A DNA stretch of 64,000 bases from Saprospiraceae bacterium. GTDB lineage: Bacteria; Bacteroidota; Bacteroidia; Chitinophagales; Saprospiraceae. Within the stretch, counting starts at the first letter, position 1. The number at the start of each line of letters is the position of its first letter. The notes beneath the pieces are model-generated. The model saw nothing but the letters and a program-made list of their open reading frames with translations, did no database searches and was not told the DNA's origin. Below, piece by piece: positions 18,303 through 25,660 of the stretch. Made by a program: the position numbers and the translations under genes. The stretch spans positions 496,001-560,000 of the forward strand of contig JADKEB010000031.1 in the NCBI GenBank assembly GCA_016718205.1. The letters run 5' to 3'.

Positions 18303-19748
18303 ATGAACAAATATTTATCAATAATAATCGGAATTTTCAACTGTATTGTCCTTTCTAATTTTTCGGTTAAAGCCCAAAATCCAAATGTAGTATTGATCTT
18401 TATGGATGATCTTGGGTATGGTGATTTGAGTTGTACCGGAGCTCTGGATTACCAAACCCCCAATTTGGATAAAATGGCCAGAGAAGGAATGTTATTTACA
18501 AATTTTCTGGCCACTCAAGCAGTTTGCAGTGCGTCGAGGGCCGCTATCTTAACTGGCTGCTACCCCAATAGAATAGGCATTTCCGGAGCATTGATGCCAA
18601 CTAGTGAGAAAGGACTTCATCCTGATGAGATCACCATAGCAGAGATGCTGAAACAAAAAGGATATGCTACGGGTATATTTGGTAAATGGCATTTGGGCCA
18701 TCATAAAGAATTTCTGCCACGTCAACATGGATTTGATGAGTTTGTCGGACTTCCATATTCCAATGATATGTGGCCAGTCGGATATGATGGGTCGTCAGCT
18801 TCACAAGCCCAAAGAAAAAATCAATATCCATTTTTGCCATTAATTGAAAATGATGCCAAAATAGGAGAAGTCAAAACACTTGAAGATCAAGCAAATCTCA
18901 TTACCTTATATACTGAAAGGGCGGTGGGATTTATTAAAAAAAATAAAAAGAAGTCATTTTTTTTATATCTGCCACATTCTATGCCACATGTGCCTATTGC
19001 CGTTTCTGAAAAATTTAAAGGCAAGAGTAAAGTTGGTTTATTTGGCGATTTAATGATGGAAATAGATTGGTCGATAGGCCAAATAATACAAGCATTGAAG
19101 GATGCAGGGGTAGAAAAAAATACCTTGGTAATATTTACAAGTGACAATGGACCGTGGCTCAACTTTGGCAATCATGCTGGTTCGTCGGGTGGTTTTAGAG
19201 AAGGGAAGGGGACAACGTATGAGGGTGGTCATAGAGTACCCACCATCATGTCATGGAAAGGCACTACGAAACCTGGATTGGTTTGCAATCAATTGGTCAC
19301 CACGTTAGATATTTTACCAACAATAGCTAAGGTATGCGGTGCACAGCTGCCAAAAAATAAAATTGATGGCTTGGATTTTACATCAATATTGAAAGGAAAT
19401 GTAAATATACCTGTAAGAGATACTTTCTATTATTATTATAGAAGAAACTCATTAGAAGCTGTCAGATTGGGAAATTGGAAATTGGTGTATCCTCATGAGG
19501 GACGGACTTATGAAAATCAATTACCAGGGGCAGATGGGTTTCCGGGACCGGCACCTGAAAATACTCCAGTCCCGTTAGGATTATATAACCTGAGTCGGGA
19601 CCCGGCTGAGCGATACAATGTGTATGATCAACATCCTGATATTGTTGCGGCTATCAACAAAGCGGCGGAGGTGGCACGATTAAACTTAGGAGATGACTTG
19701 ACTAAAACCATTGGTCAGAATATCCGACAATGTGGGATTAAAAAATGA
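18303..19748 (+). CDS. Secreted type I sulfatase (arylsulfatase family)
   Basis: 481 residues with a signal peptide (about 1-24). Metal-binding 'LIFMDDLGYGD' (D35, D36) comes next, then the formylglycine site C75 in CSASRAAILTG (C-x-A-S-R), 'GKWHLG' and 'TSDNGPW' (second metal Asp/Asn). These are the hallmarks of formylglycine-dependent sulfatases that remove sulfate esters from sugars or aromatics. The variant A instead of P at the third position of C-x-P/A-S-R is allowed. No maturase gene (anSME or FGE) and no PUL lies beside it, so maturation must rely on genes elsewhere. The C-terminus lacks a T9SS domain. Confidence 0.93.
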   Translation: MNKYLSIIIGIFNCIVLSNFSVKAQNPNVVLIFMDDLGYGDLSCTGALDYQTPNLDKMAREGMLFTNFLATQAVCSASRAAILTGCYPNRIGISGALMPTSEKGLHPDEITIAEMLKQKGYATGIFGKWHLGHHKEFLPRQHGFDEFVGLPYSNDMWPVGYDGSSASQAQRKNQYPFLPLIENDAKIGEVKTLEDQANLITLYTERAVGFIKKNKKKSFFLYLPHSMPHVPIAVSEKFKGKSKVGLFGDLMMEIDWSIGQIIQALKDAGVEKNTLVIFTSDNGPWLNFGNHAGSSGGFREGKGTTYEGGHRVPTIMSWKGTTKPGLVCNQLVTTLDILPTIAKVCGAQLPKNKIDGLDFTSILKGNVNIPVRDTFYYYYRRNSLEAVRLGNWKLVYPHEGRTYENQLPGADGFPGPAPENTPVPLGLYNLSRDPAERYNVYDQHPDIVAAINKAAEVARLNLGDDLTKTIGQNIRQCGIKK

Positions 19749-19847
19749 GATTCAAAATTATTTTAGGAGACCTAAATTTTGACATTTAATAATTTATTTG
19801 CCAACGTGCAATGTCAATGATATTTTTCTTGTTGTTATAAATGGCTT

Positions 19848-20008
19848 AGAGTATGTTTAAACTTTTATCATTTGGCTCCAAGCGGCAAATTTAATTTTTG
19901 CCAGCGTTATATTTTTCGCCGTAGCTTCCGGCTACGACTACAAAATATGCCTTGTCCAAAATTAAATTTCCTCACTTTCGCTCAAACATAAAAATTTAAA
20001 CATACTCT
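19848..20008. mobile_element. MITE-like repeat, full copy (161 bp)
   Basis: Bounded by perfect 14-bp terminal inverted repeats, AGAGTATGTTTAAA at 19848-19861 and its complement at 19995-20008. Inside are two small hairpins: GGCAAA/TTTGCC (19884-19902) and CGTAGC/GCTACG around a 5-nt loop (19920-19936). It encodes no protein. Related copies or remnants lie at 1634, 21101, 25165, 49447, 57716 and 59226. It fills most of the 325-bp gap between the sulfatase and the mscS-like gene. Confidence 0.7.
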
Positions 20009-20073
20009 TAATTTTACATTTTTATTCAAGTCATTTTGAATAAAAATTAGATGATCACTCAAAACATAAACTA

Positions 20074-20928
20074 ATGAACGCTGTAATTTATAGATATATC
20101 ATCAGGTTTGTATTATTAGGGGCCTTGTTCTACTGTAAACAGTGGCTTAACTTCAATAAAACATCCATTGATGGGATGTATGATGTATTGTACAGTGTAG
20201 TTAGTTTTTTACTACTTTTAACTGTGGTCAATATAGTTACCGCCATATTGATCATTACTTATAGGCTACGAAAAAATATTCCATACAAGTACACTGACAA
20301 TGTCATCAATGGTATTAATAATCTTTATTACATCATAGTCACGATAGGAGTGATGCTTATGATTCTTGGTTTTTGGGGTATAGATTTGAAAAATTTATTG
20401 ACATCCCTAAGTATTGTAGCGGCTGCAATTGCCATCATTTCAAAAGAATATGTAAGTTGTATCATAAGTGGTATCATCATCAGTTTTTCAAAAGAGATCA
20501 ACATCGATGATTATGTCAGAATAGGTGATATTAAAGGTAAAATCCTGGACATCAACCTGACAAAAGTCACAGTCCTAAATGAAGATGATGATGTAATTTA
20601 CATTCCAAATGATAGGGCATATATGGCGGACATCATCAATTATACCAAGAAGGAAATTAAAAAGGTTAGTATCGATTTTGAGCTTGGAATGGAATATCAC
20701 ACTACCATCGAACAGCTTGAAGACAGTCTTTCTGTCGCACTTAAAGAATATTATCAGTTTATTGAACCCAACTCATTTAATATCAAAATAGTAGACGTCC
20801 ATCATGATTTTCTGTCTTTAAAATTTCAGTACAAATTTAAAGAAGTGAACAGGGAAATAGAAAAGATGATCAGGAAAAAAACCATCCGACTTATTGCAAA
20901 TCTCATCAAAAAAGACAAAGAAGGATGA
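20074..20928 (+). CDS. Small-conductance mechanosensitive channel (MscS family)
   Basis: 284 residues. Three to four membrane helices in the first 130 residues end with the pore-lining TM3-like 'LTSLSIVAAAIAIISKEYVSCIISG'. Then comes the MscS beta domain, 'IDDYVRIGDIKGKILDINLTKVTVLNEDDDVIYIPN' (about 148-185), and a C-terminal alpha/beta vestibule domain. MscS-type channels open under membrane tension to release solutes at hypo-osmotic shock. It is compact, with a single short N-terminal extension. It stands alone between the MITE-like repeat and a gap with small ORFs. Confidence 0.92.
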   Translation: MNAVIYRYIIRFVLLGALFYCKQWLNFNKTSIDGMYDVLYSVVSFLLLLTVVNIVTAILIITYRLRKNIPYKYTDNVINGINNLYYIIVTIGVMLMILGFWGIDLKNLLTSLSIVAAAIAIISKEYVSCIISGIIISFSKEINIDDYVRIGDIKGKILDINLTKVTVLNEDDDVIYIPNDRAYMADIINYTKKEIKKVSIDFELGMEYHTTIEQLEDSLSVALKEYYQFIEPNSFNIKIVDVHHDFLSLKFQYKFKEVNREIEKMIRKKTIRLIANLIKKDKEG

Positions 20929-21100
20929 CCATTTTGATTTCCAAATTTCCTATTCAACAATTAGCTCTTCATCATATTTTTATTGACTGGCCTACATTTA
21001 CTAAAAAAAATTATTTTGTTTTGGAAATTTCAAGAATACTTTGATATTTGTACAATAATTTATATTTATTAAACAATCAAAATCAATTAGTAATTAGTCT

Positions 21101-21185
21101 TGAAACTTTTATCATGGCGTCACAAATTAATTTAGCTCGTTATATTTTCGGTTCGGCTGACTCAAAGAAAATTAATTCAAAATTT
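21101..21185. repeat. Degenerate internal copy of the MITE-like repeat
   Basis: The order GAAACTTTTATCAT, CAAATTAATTT, CGTTATATTTTCGG, TTCGGCTGACT, AAAATTAATTC follows the left and central part of the repeat at 19848-20008, with small deletions and without clear terminal repeats. It lies in the 970-bp region 20929-21898, which otherwise holds only two tiny ORFs and a terminator. Confidence 0.5.
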
Positions 21186-21250
21186 ATATTTTGTGAATTG
21201 TCATGAAAAAATAATAAAAAAAGAATTTAAAAAAGCCTGAATTTGATGAC

Positions 21251-21379
21251 ATGGATTCTTTGAAGGTAAAGAAAAAGAGCCATTCAGGAGATGAAAAAAT
21301 AAATCTCAAGTCCAGAAAATTTTGGGATGAAATTTATGAAGATGAAGAAGATAACTTTGATAAATTGCTGCGGGAATAA
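21251..21379 (+). CDS. Small acidic ORF, 42 residues, unknown
   Basis: ATG at 21251, stop at 21377-21379. The product is highly charged: a basic N-terminal half (MDSLKVKKKSHSG) and an acidic C-terminal half (WDEIYEDEEDNFDKLLRE) rich in Asp and Glu. It has no signal peptide or membrane segment. There is no strong ribosome-binding site, and chance cannot be excluded, although the composition looks protein-like rather than random for this AT-rich DNA. I do not recognise it. Confidence 0.35.
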   Translation: MDSLKVKKKSHSGDEKINLKSRKFWDEIYEDEEDNFDKLLRE

Positions 21380-21491
21380 TAACTATTTGTATCCGTATTT
21401 ACCCTGAATTTACTACATTAACAAATTATTATGAGCAGTTATGGTAACAAAACTGCAATTTGCACGTATATATAAGTATAATTTATAACCC

Positions 21492-21605
21492 ATGAATAAT
21501 ATTTTTAAAAGTGTAAAATCTTTCTTTGTAAATTTGTTTACAAAAACAAAGAGAGTAGTCACTTTTCCTCAGGAGGAGGAACAGGACTTATTTATCGGCG
21601 TTTGA
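21492..21605 (+). CDS. Small amphipathic ORF, 37 residues, unknown
   Basis: ATG at 21492, stop at 21603-21605. The N-terminal half (IFKSVKSFFVNLFTKTKR) can form a cationic amphipathic helix. The C-terminal half is acidic (QEEEQDLFIGV). A strong terminator follows about 110 bp downstream (21713-21763), consistent with a short transcript ending there. I do not recognise the peptide; it could also be part of a small RNA transcript. Confidence 0.35.
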   Translation: MNNIFKSVKSFFVNLFTKTKRVVTFPQEEEQDLFIGV

Positions 21606-21712
21606 TATTTTTGAGTAGATTCCCCCAAATCACTCAGATTTCTTTAATGCCAAGAGTATGAATTGAATTATTGGAAACTAAGCCTAAAGCTTTGATCTGT
21701 TTCTTCATGCTT

Positions 21713-21763
21713 AAAATGTTAGATTGTAAATTGTCTTGGTTTACTATCTAACATTTTTTTTTG
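21713..21763 (+). terminator. Rho-independent terminator
   Basis: Stem ATGTTAGAT (21716-21724) with ATCTAACAT (21746-21754), extended inward by GTAAA/TTTAC, followed by nine T residues. It ends whatever is transcribed from the small-ORF region before the sigma factor gene. Confidence 0.8.
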
Positions 21764-21898
21764 TATTTTACCAACCGTATTTTAGATTTTTACGTCTTAC
21801 CTTTATAGTTTATTACAAGTTTTATTCAGTTGGACTGTGATGACAAATGATGAATATATATATCTAAGAATTCTGTAATACAAAGTCTGATATAACAT

Positions 21899-22465
21899 TT
21901 GAGCGAATATTCCGATAATGACCAAGTAATCCTGGATGGATGCAGAAGAAATGACAGAAAGTCACAGGAAGCACTATACAGAAAATATTTCAGGAAATTG
22001 TTTCTGATGTGCTACAGATATGCTAATGACGAGAATAAAACCAGTGAAATAGTCAATGATGCTTTTTTAATTATTTTTAAAAATATTCAAAAGTACGAAG
22101 GTAAAGGTTCATTTGAAGGATGGATACGCCGTATTACATTCAATGCAATTGCAGACCACTTCAGGAAAGAAAAGCGAGGTATAAAGTTTCTTTTTATAGA
22201 TGAAGCAGCACATGCCGGAATTGCAGACAACACTGAGTACTCTGATCATATGAATTATGAATATATACTGAAAAAAGTCTTTACACTTCAGGGACATTAT
22301 AAAGATGTTTTTGTCAAATATGCTATAGAAGGGTACAATCATAAAGAAATAGGAGAGAAGCTCAATATTTCTGAAGGGACATCCAAATGGTATCTCTCCG
22401 AAGCAAGAAAAAAATTGCAATTACTTATTAATTCAAGTCTAAGCGACATAAAATATGGACGATAA
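21899..22465 (+). CDS. ECF-type RNA polymerase sigma factor
   Basis: 188 residues. Region 2 is 'ALYRKYFRKLFLMCYRYANDENKTSEIVNDAFLIIFKNIQKYEGKGSFEGWIRRITFNAIADHFRK' (about 25-95), which includes the conserved DAF and WIRRI-N-IDH/R elements. Region 4 is the HTH 'IEGYNHKEIGEKLNISEGTSKWYLSEARKKL' (about 140-175). This is the sigma70 ECF architecture. It starts with TTG at 21899. Its last 11 bases overlap the next gene, a membrane-anchored barrel protein that is the probable partner or regulator. Confidence 0.93.
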   Translation: MSEYSDNDQVILDGCRRNDRKSQEALYRKYFRKLFLMCYRYANDENKTSEIVNDAFLIIFKNIQKYEGKGSFEGWIRRITFNAIADHFRKEKRGIKFLFIDEAAHAGIADNTEYSDHMNYEYILKKVFTLQGHYKDVFVKYAIEGYNHKEIGEKLNISEGTSKWYLSEARKKLQLLINSSLSDIKYGR

Positions 22466-23951
22466 CAGATTAAATCAACTTATGGACGAGGGCTGGAAAA
22501 AGCTCAACGTAACTTTAGAAATCGAATTGCCTGTCAAAAAGGATAGAAAGTTTGTTTATGTTTGGCTGGTTTTGGCAGGATGTATACTGGCAGGTCTTAA
22601 CTATTATCTTATTCAGGTACATCCTTCAGCTGAAACTAAAAATGTAGAAATAGATGTTAATCAAAAATCTAAAAATGAAATCATCGCCTATCAAAAAGGA
22701 CAGCAGGATGATGTTGATAATTCTAAAAGTGACATTAATGATGAAAAAGACAATGACAAAACCATTTCTGCAAATCACTCAGCTATAAATGCAAATCTGA
22801 ACGAAAATACTACTAGCTCTAATCCAACAGTGGATAAAGCTGAAATAAAAAGTTTTTGGCCCGACATACAAACTCCAATATCTTCAGATCAGACTAAATC
22901 AAAAACAAAGGATATAACATCTCAAACTATCAATGCTGATAAAAAAAGTGAAATCGATTCGGTACAGAAAATGTCAAGTGACATCAACAGCAAAGAAAAT
23001 GGTGAATATGAAAAATATGAAAATAGCCTTAATAAAAAGGAAGATATAAAGAGTGATGCCATTAAAAAAGAAGGAAAGTATGCCATCTCGAATTTACCAG
23101 TGGATATGAAATTTCCTTTATCATCAAGTGTTGCAGATATAATACAGGTGGCTCCTGTTAAGATACTGAAAGACAACAAAATACAGTATGGCTTAAAAAC
23201 AAGTGTCGCATTTACTGGTGCGAAGGCACCCGGAGGTATTAAAATAGGCGGCTATGCTCAAAAAAACATAAACAGACGTTGGTATTCAGAATTTAGTCTT
23301 CAGTATCAAAAATATTTTCAATATCAGGTAATCCATCACAACGGACAAAGTATAAATAGTATCTTATACCAAAATGCTCAGGTCACGGCAAGCAGTCCAT
23401 CAGGAAGGGCTGTAAGTTCTGCTTTTATTAATAATAGCAAAACACTGACATTTAATCAATTAGATTTTGTTGATGAAACTATATTGTCAAGCTCCGTCAA
23501 TAGTCTTCACCTTATCAACGCAGACATTAATGTCGGATACAGAATCCTGAGTAAATGGAATTTAATAGGTGGTTTGGGCATCAGCAGGAGGATACACACA
23601 ACTTATGAACTCAATGAGACTAATATTGCATTGTTTAATTCCTATAACAATAATCTTCTGGAAAAATCACAACTGCAATCAGGTAACCAATTAATAAGAA
23701 AGTGGATTTATTTGGGATCAGTAGGAGTGGAGTACAATGCAACTGAAAAAATATCCCTCAGGTCTTCTATAGTTTATACCCCTGTTCTATTAAATAGCCA
23801 ACTTTTCAGCAGAACATCAAAGGATCAAAATAATTCATCATTTTCATTTGAAGTTTTAAGCATAACAAAAGACAACAATTCTGCAAATTTACTAATCCCT
23901 GATCAAGGCAAGGTATCATTTGAATTGGGATTTCTTTACAAACTGAAATAA
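22455..23951 (+). CDS. Membrane-anchored protein with a long linker and C-terminal beta-barrel-like domain; candidate anti-sigma/sensor
   Basis: 498 residues. The N-terminal ~32 residues are charged and should be cytoplasmic (MDDNRLNQLMDEGWKKL). One membrane helix follows at about 33-54 (VYVWLVLAGCILAGLNYYLI). Then come about 175 hydrophilic residues rich in Lys, Ser, Asp and Asn, and a C-terminal domain (about 235-498) of alternating beta strands ('IGGYAQKNINRRWYSEFSLQYQKYF', 'INVGYRILSKWNLIGGLGISRR', 'VSFELGFLYKLK') like small outer-membrane barrels. One chain could touch the cytoplasm, cross the periplasm and reach the outer membrane. The 11-bp overlap with the sigma gene suggests control of that factor. 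The function is inferred only from architecture and overlap; I recognise no anti-sigma domain. Confidence 0.75.
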   Translation: MDDNRLNQLMDEGWKKLNVTLEIELPVKKDRKFVYVWLVLAGCILAGLNYYLIQVHPSAETKNVEIDVNQKSKNEIIAYQKGQQDDVDNSKSDINDEKDNDKTISANHSAINANLNENTTSSNPTVDKAEIKSFWPDIQTPISSDQTKSKTKDITSQTINADKKSEIDSVQKMSSDINSKENGEYEKYENSLNKKEDIKSDAIKKEGKYAISNLPVDMKFPLSSSVADIIQVAPVKILKDNKIQYGLKTSVAFTGAKAPGGIKIGGYAQKNINRRWYSEFSLQYQKYFQYQVIHHNGQSINSILYQNAQVTASSPSGRAVSSAFINNSKTLTFNQLDFVDETILSSSVNSLHLINADINVGYRILSKWNLIGGLGISRRIHTTYELNETNIALFNSYNNNLLEKSQLQSGNQLIRKWIYLGSVGVEYNATEKISLRSSIVYTPVLLNSQLFSRTSKDQNNSSFSFEVLSITKDNNSANLLIPDQGKVSFELGFLYKLK

Positions 23952-24022
23952 TATTCATTTGCTTCAACATTACATCACGATCCCTACTAACTCACAAAGA
24001 AATGTCGTTTTAGCAATTTAGA

Positions 24023-24371
24023 TTATAAATGAAGTCTGTCTTTCCGGCTTAGTAATGTTTCTTTTGACTCAACACGGTCAGGGTCTGGAACACAGCAATC
24101 GACAGGACAGACCGCTGCACATTGCGGCTCTTCATGGAAACCTACACATTCGGTACATTTGTCAGGCACTATAAAATAGTAGTCATCCATCACAGGCTTT
24201 TGTTTTGTTGCGGCATCAACAGTAGCACCATTTTCGAGAGTATAACTTCCTGTTAAATCCAGTACCGTCCTTTATAGTCCACTGGATGCCACCTTCATAT
24301 ATAGCATTATTTGGGCATTCGGGTTCACACGCACCACAATTGATACACTCATCGGTTATTATAATAGCCAT
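24023..24371 (-). pseudogene. 4Fe-4S dicluster ferredoxin, broken by a one-base insertion
   Basis: From ATG at 24371 the frame gives 'IIITDECINCGACEPECPNNAIYEGG', the first cluster motif CxxCxxCxxxCP. It then goes out of frame near 24259. In the +1 frame the rest reads '..TGSYTLENGATVD..FIVPDKCTECVGFHEEPQCAAVCPVDCC..' with the second cluster ligands, ending at 24023. Removing one G (ACTGGATTT to ACTGATTT) restores a complete ferredoxin of 115 residues. Both halves are well conserved, so a recent mutation or sequencing insertion is likely. Ferredoxins of this type carry electrons for pyruvate:ferredoxin oxidoreductase and other enzymes. Confidence 0.85.
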
Positions 24372-24399
24372 AATAAAATATAATTGTTGATTTCCGCCG

Positions 24400-24407
24400 C
24401 AAAGTTA
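24400..24407 (-). promoter_or_regulatory. Candidate -7 box for the ferredoxin gene
   Basis: TAACTTTG on the minus strand matches TAnnTTTG. It ends 28 bp upstream of the ferredoxin ATG and overlaps the pssA stop region. No -33 TTTG was found. Confidence 0.4.
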
Positions 24408-24413
24408 TAGTTC

Positions 24414-25151
24414 TTAATCTATTGATTGCTTCTTTTCTATAAAGATACTTGTTAATGTATTGATAATGGAAAGGAATACATAAAACAATACTATATAGGA
24501 AACAGCTGCATACCTGTAAATGATAATGATAAGAATGGCAGCCACAGCCATAATATACTGAAAGATATTGTCTTGCCATATCTTAGTCATTCCTTTTGTT
24601 GAAAACATTCTGAATCCAAAACTAACCATCAGAATACCCATGAATAGGGGAGTGATAAAATAATTGGTTTTAGATCCGAAAAATTCAATAAAAGTCATAC
24701 TATCATTTTCTATGGCAATGATAATACCTATAAAAAATAAGGCATTTGCCGGAATAGGCAATCCCATAAAATATGGTTTTGTTGGAGATGAATTGAATTT
24801 AGCAAGACGAATAGCGCCACCAATGACGATAAAAGCCACTGCAGAGATGGTAAATAAACCATTTTCAGGGTCAGGGGAATATAAAGCATAAAGATAAGCT
24901 GGAGCAACACCAAAACTAATAACATCTGCAATAGAATCAAGATGTTTGCCAAACTCACTTTGAGCATTTAATGCTCTGGCAACCAAACCATCCAGACTAT
25001 CAAATACAAAACTACATAACAGTAATATCGGACTCCAATAAAAGTCACCAATCATAATTGCTGTAAATCCACACAGTAAATTGAGTGATGTGATAGCAGA
25101 AGGTATGAAATGTTTCAAGGTCTTTAAATTGTTGTGCAAAGATAAAAACAT
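24414..25151 (-). CDS. pssA: CDP-diacylglycerol--serine O-phosphatidyltransferase
   Basis: 245 residues (234 with the internal start). The CDP-alcohol phosphatidyltransferase motif DGLVARALNAQSEFGKHLDS, followed by ADVISFG, is intact, with the conserved D-G-x2-A-R-x8-G-x3-D-x3-D pattern. About seven membrane helices surround it. The enzyme makes phosphatidylserine, precursor of phosphatidylethanolamine, in the inner membrane. A TATCTTTG -7-like box (25137-25144) falls inside the first codons of the longest frame. A TTG at 25118 that gives 'MKHFIPSAITSLNLLCGF' is therefore a plausible true start and matches the usual N-terminus of the family. Confidence 0.93.
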   Translation of the reverse strand: MFLSLHNNLKTLKHFIPSAITSLNLLCGFTAIMIGDFYWSPILLLCSFVFDSLDGLVARALNAQSEFGKHLDSIADVISFGVAPAYLYALYSPDPENGLFTISAVAFIVIGGAIRLAKFNSSPTKPYFMGLPIPANALFFIGIIIAIENDSMTFIEFFGSKTNYFITPLFMGILMVSFGFRMFSTKGMTKIWQDNIFQYIMAVAAILIIIIYRYAAVSYIVLFYVFLSIINTLTSIFIEKKQSID

Positions 25152-25164
25152 TTCTATGATATCA

Positions 25165-25228
25165 AGAGTAAGTTTAAACTTTTATCATTTGACTCCAAGA
25201 GGCAAATTTAAATATTTAAACATACTCT
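25165..25228. mobile_element. MITE-like repeat, internally deleted copy (64 bp)
   Basis: Left end AGAGTAAGTTTAAA (25165-25178, one mismatch) and right end TTTAAACATACTCT (25215-25228). The 32 bases after the left end match the full copy at 19848 with only two differences, then jump straight to the right end. It is therefore a deletion derivative of the same element. It lies just upstream of pssA; the rest of the region to the trp promoter (25229-25443) is AT-rich with nothing recognisable. Confidence 0.75.
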
Positions 25229-25443
25229 AAAATTTAATCAAGTACCAAAAAATTTCCTTGAGCGGAATGAATTTAGTTATTGGGGTGTTTCATAGGGTAC
25301 TCGGTGTATATTTATTAACTGGGTAGGATGTACAAGGTTTTTTGATATTTTCTATTTAACATAATATTAATTATGGGAATTATATAGTTATTGGATATAT
25401 CCCAAATACCTTATGATAAAATACACGATTTTTTAAAATTAAT

Positions 25444-25474
25444 TTTGATAAATAAAATATCTTCTTTTACTTTG
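25444..25474 (+). promoter_or_regulatory. Promoter of the trp operon
   Basis: TTTG (25444-25447), 19-nt spacer, TTACTTTG (25467-25474). This is one mismatch from the Bacteroidetes TTTG/TAnnTTTG consensus. Transcription would start near 25480, about 12 nt before the leader peptide. Confidence 0.6.
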
Positions 25475-25491
25475 CGGTATAAAACATTATA

Positions 25492-25554
25492 ATGAATTTT
25501 TTGAGTACAAATTGGTGGTGGCTTTCATTGAATCTCAAACCGGGAATTAAATAG
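25492..25554 (+). CDS. trpL: trp operon leader peptide with three consecutive Trp codons
   Basis: A 20-codon ORF (ATG 25492, TAG 25552-25554) whose codons 8-10 are TGG TGG TGG, reading MNFLSTNWWWLSLNLKPGIK. It lies between the operon promoter and a perfect terminator hairpin, 106 bp before trpE. Three Trp codons in a row in a 20-residue peptide at this position are the hallmark of ribosome-mediated transcription attenuation. Ribosome stalling at the Trp codons during tryptophan shortage would favour the antiterminator. It is too short for standard gene callers. Confidence 0.85.
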   Translation: MNFLSTNWWWLSLNLKPGIK

Positions 25555-25575
25555 CCATTCAATTGTATAAAAAAT

Positions 25576-25617
25576 AAAAGCGGCTTATCAGATTCCTGGT
25601 AAGCCGCTTTTATTTTC
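25576..25617 (+). terminator. trp attenuator: terminator hairpin with alternative pairing
   Basis: Perfect 12-bp stem AAAAGCGGCTTA (25576-25587) with its complement (25600-25611), 12-nt loop, then TATTTT. An alternative antiterminator can form: GAATCT (25530-25535) pairs with AGATTC (25590-25595) and AGCC (25553-25556) with GGCT (25582-25585), disrupting the terminator. An early hairpin can form between ATTGAAT (25527-25533) and ATTCAAT (25557-25563). This is the 1:2, 2:3, 3:4 logic of amino-acid attenuators. Confidence 0.8.
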
Positions 25618-25660
25618 ATTCATTTTATATTGTATATTTTAATATTAATAAATTATAATT

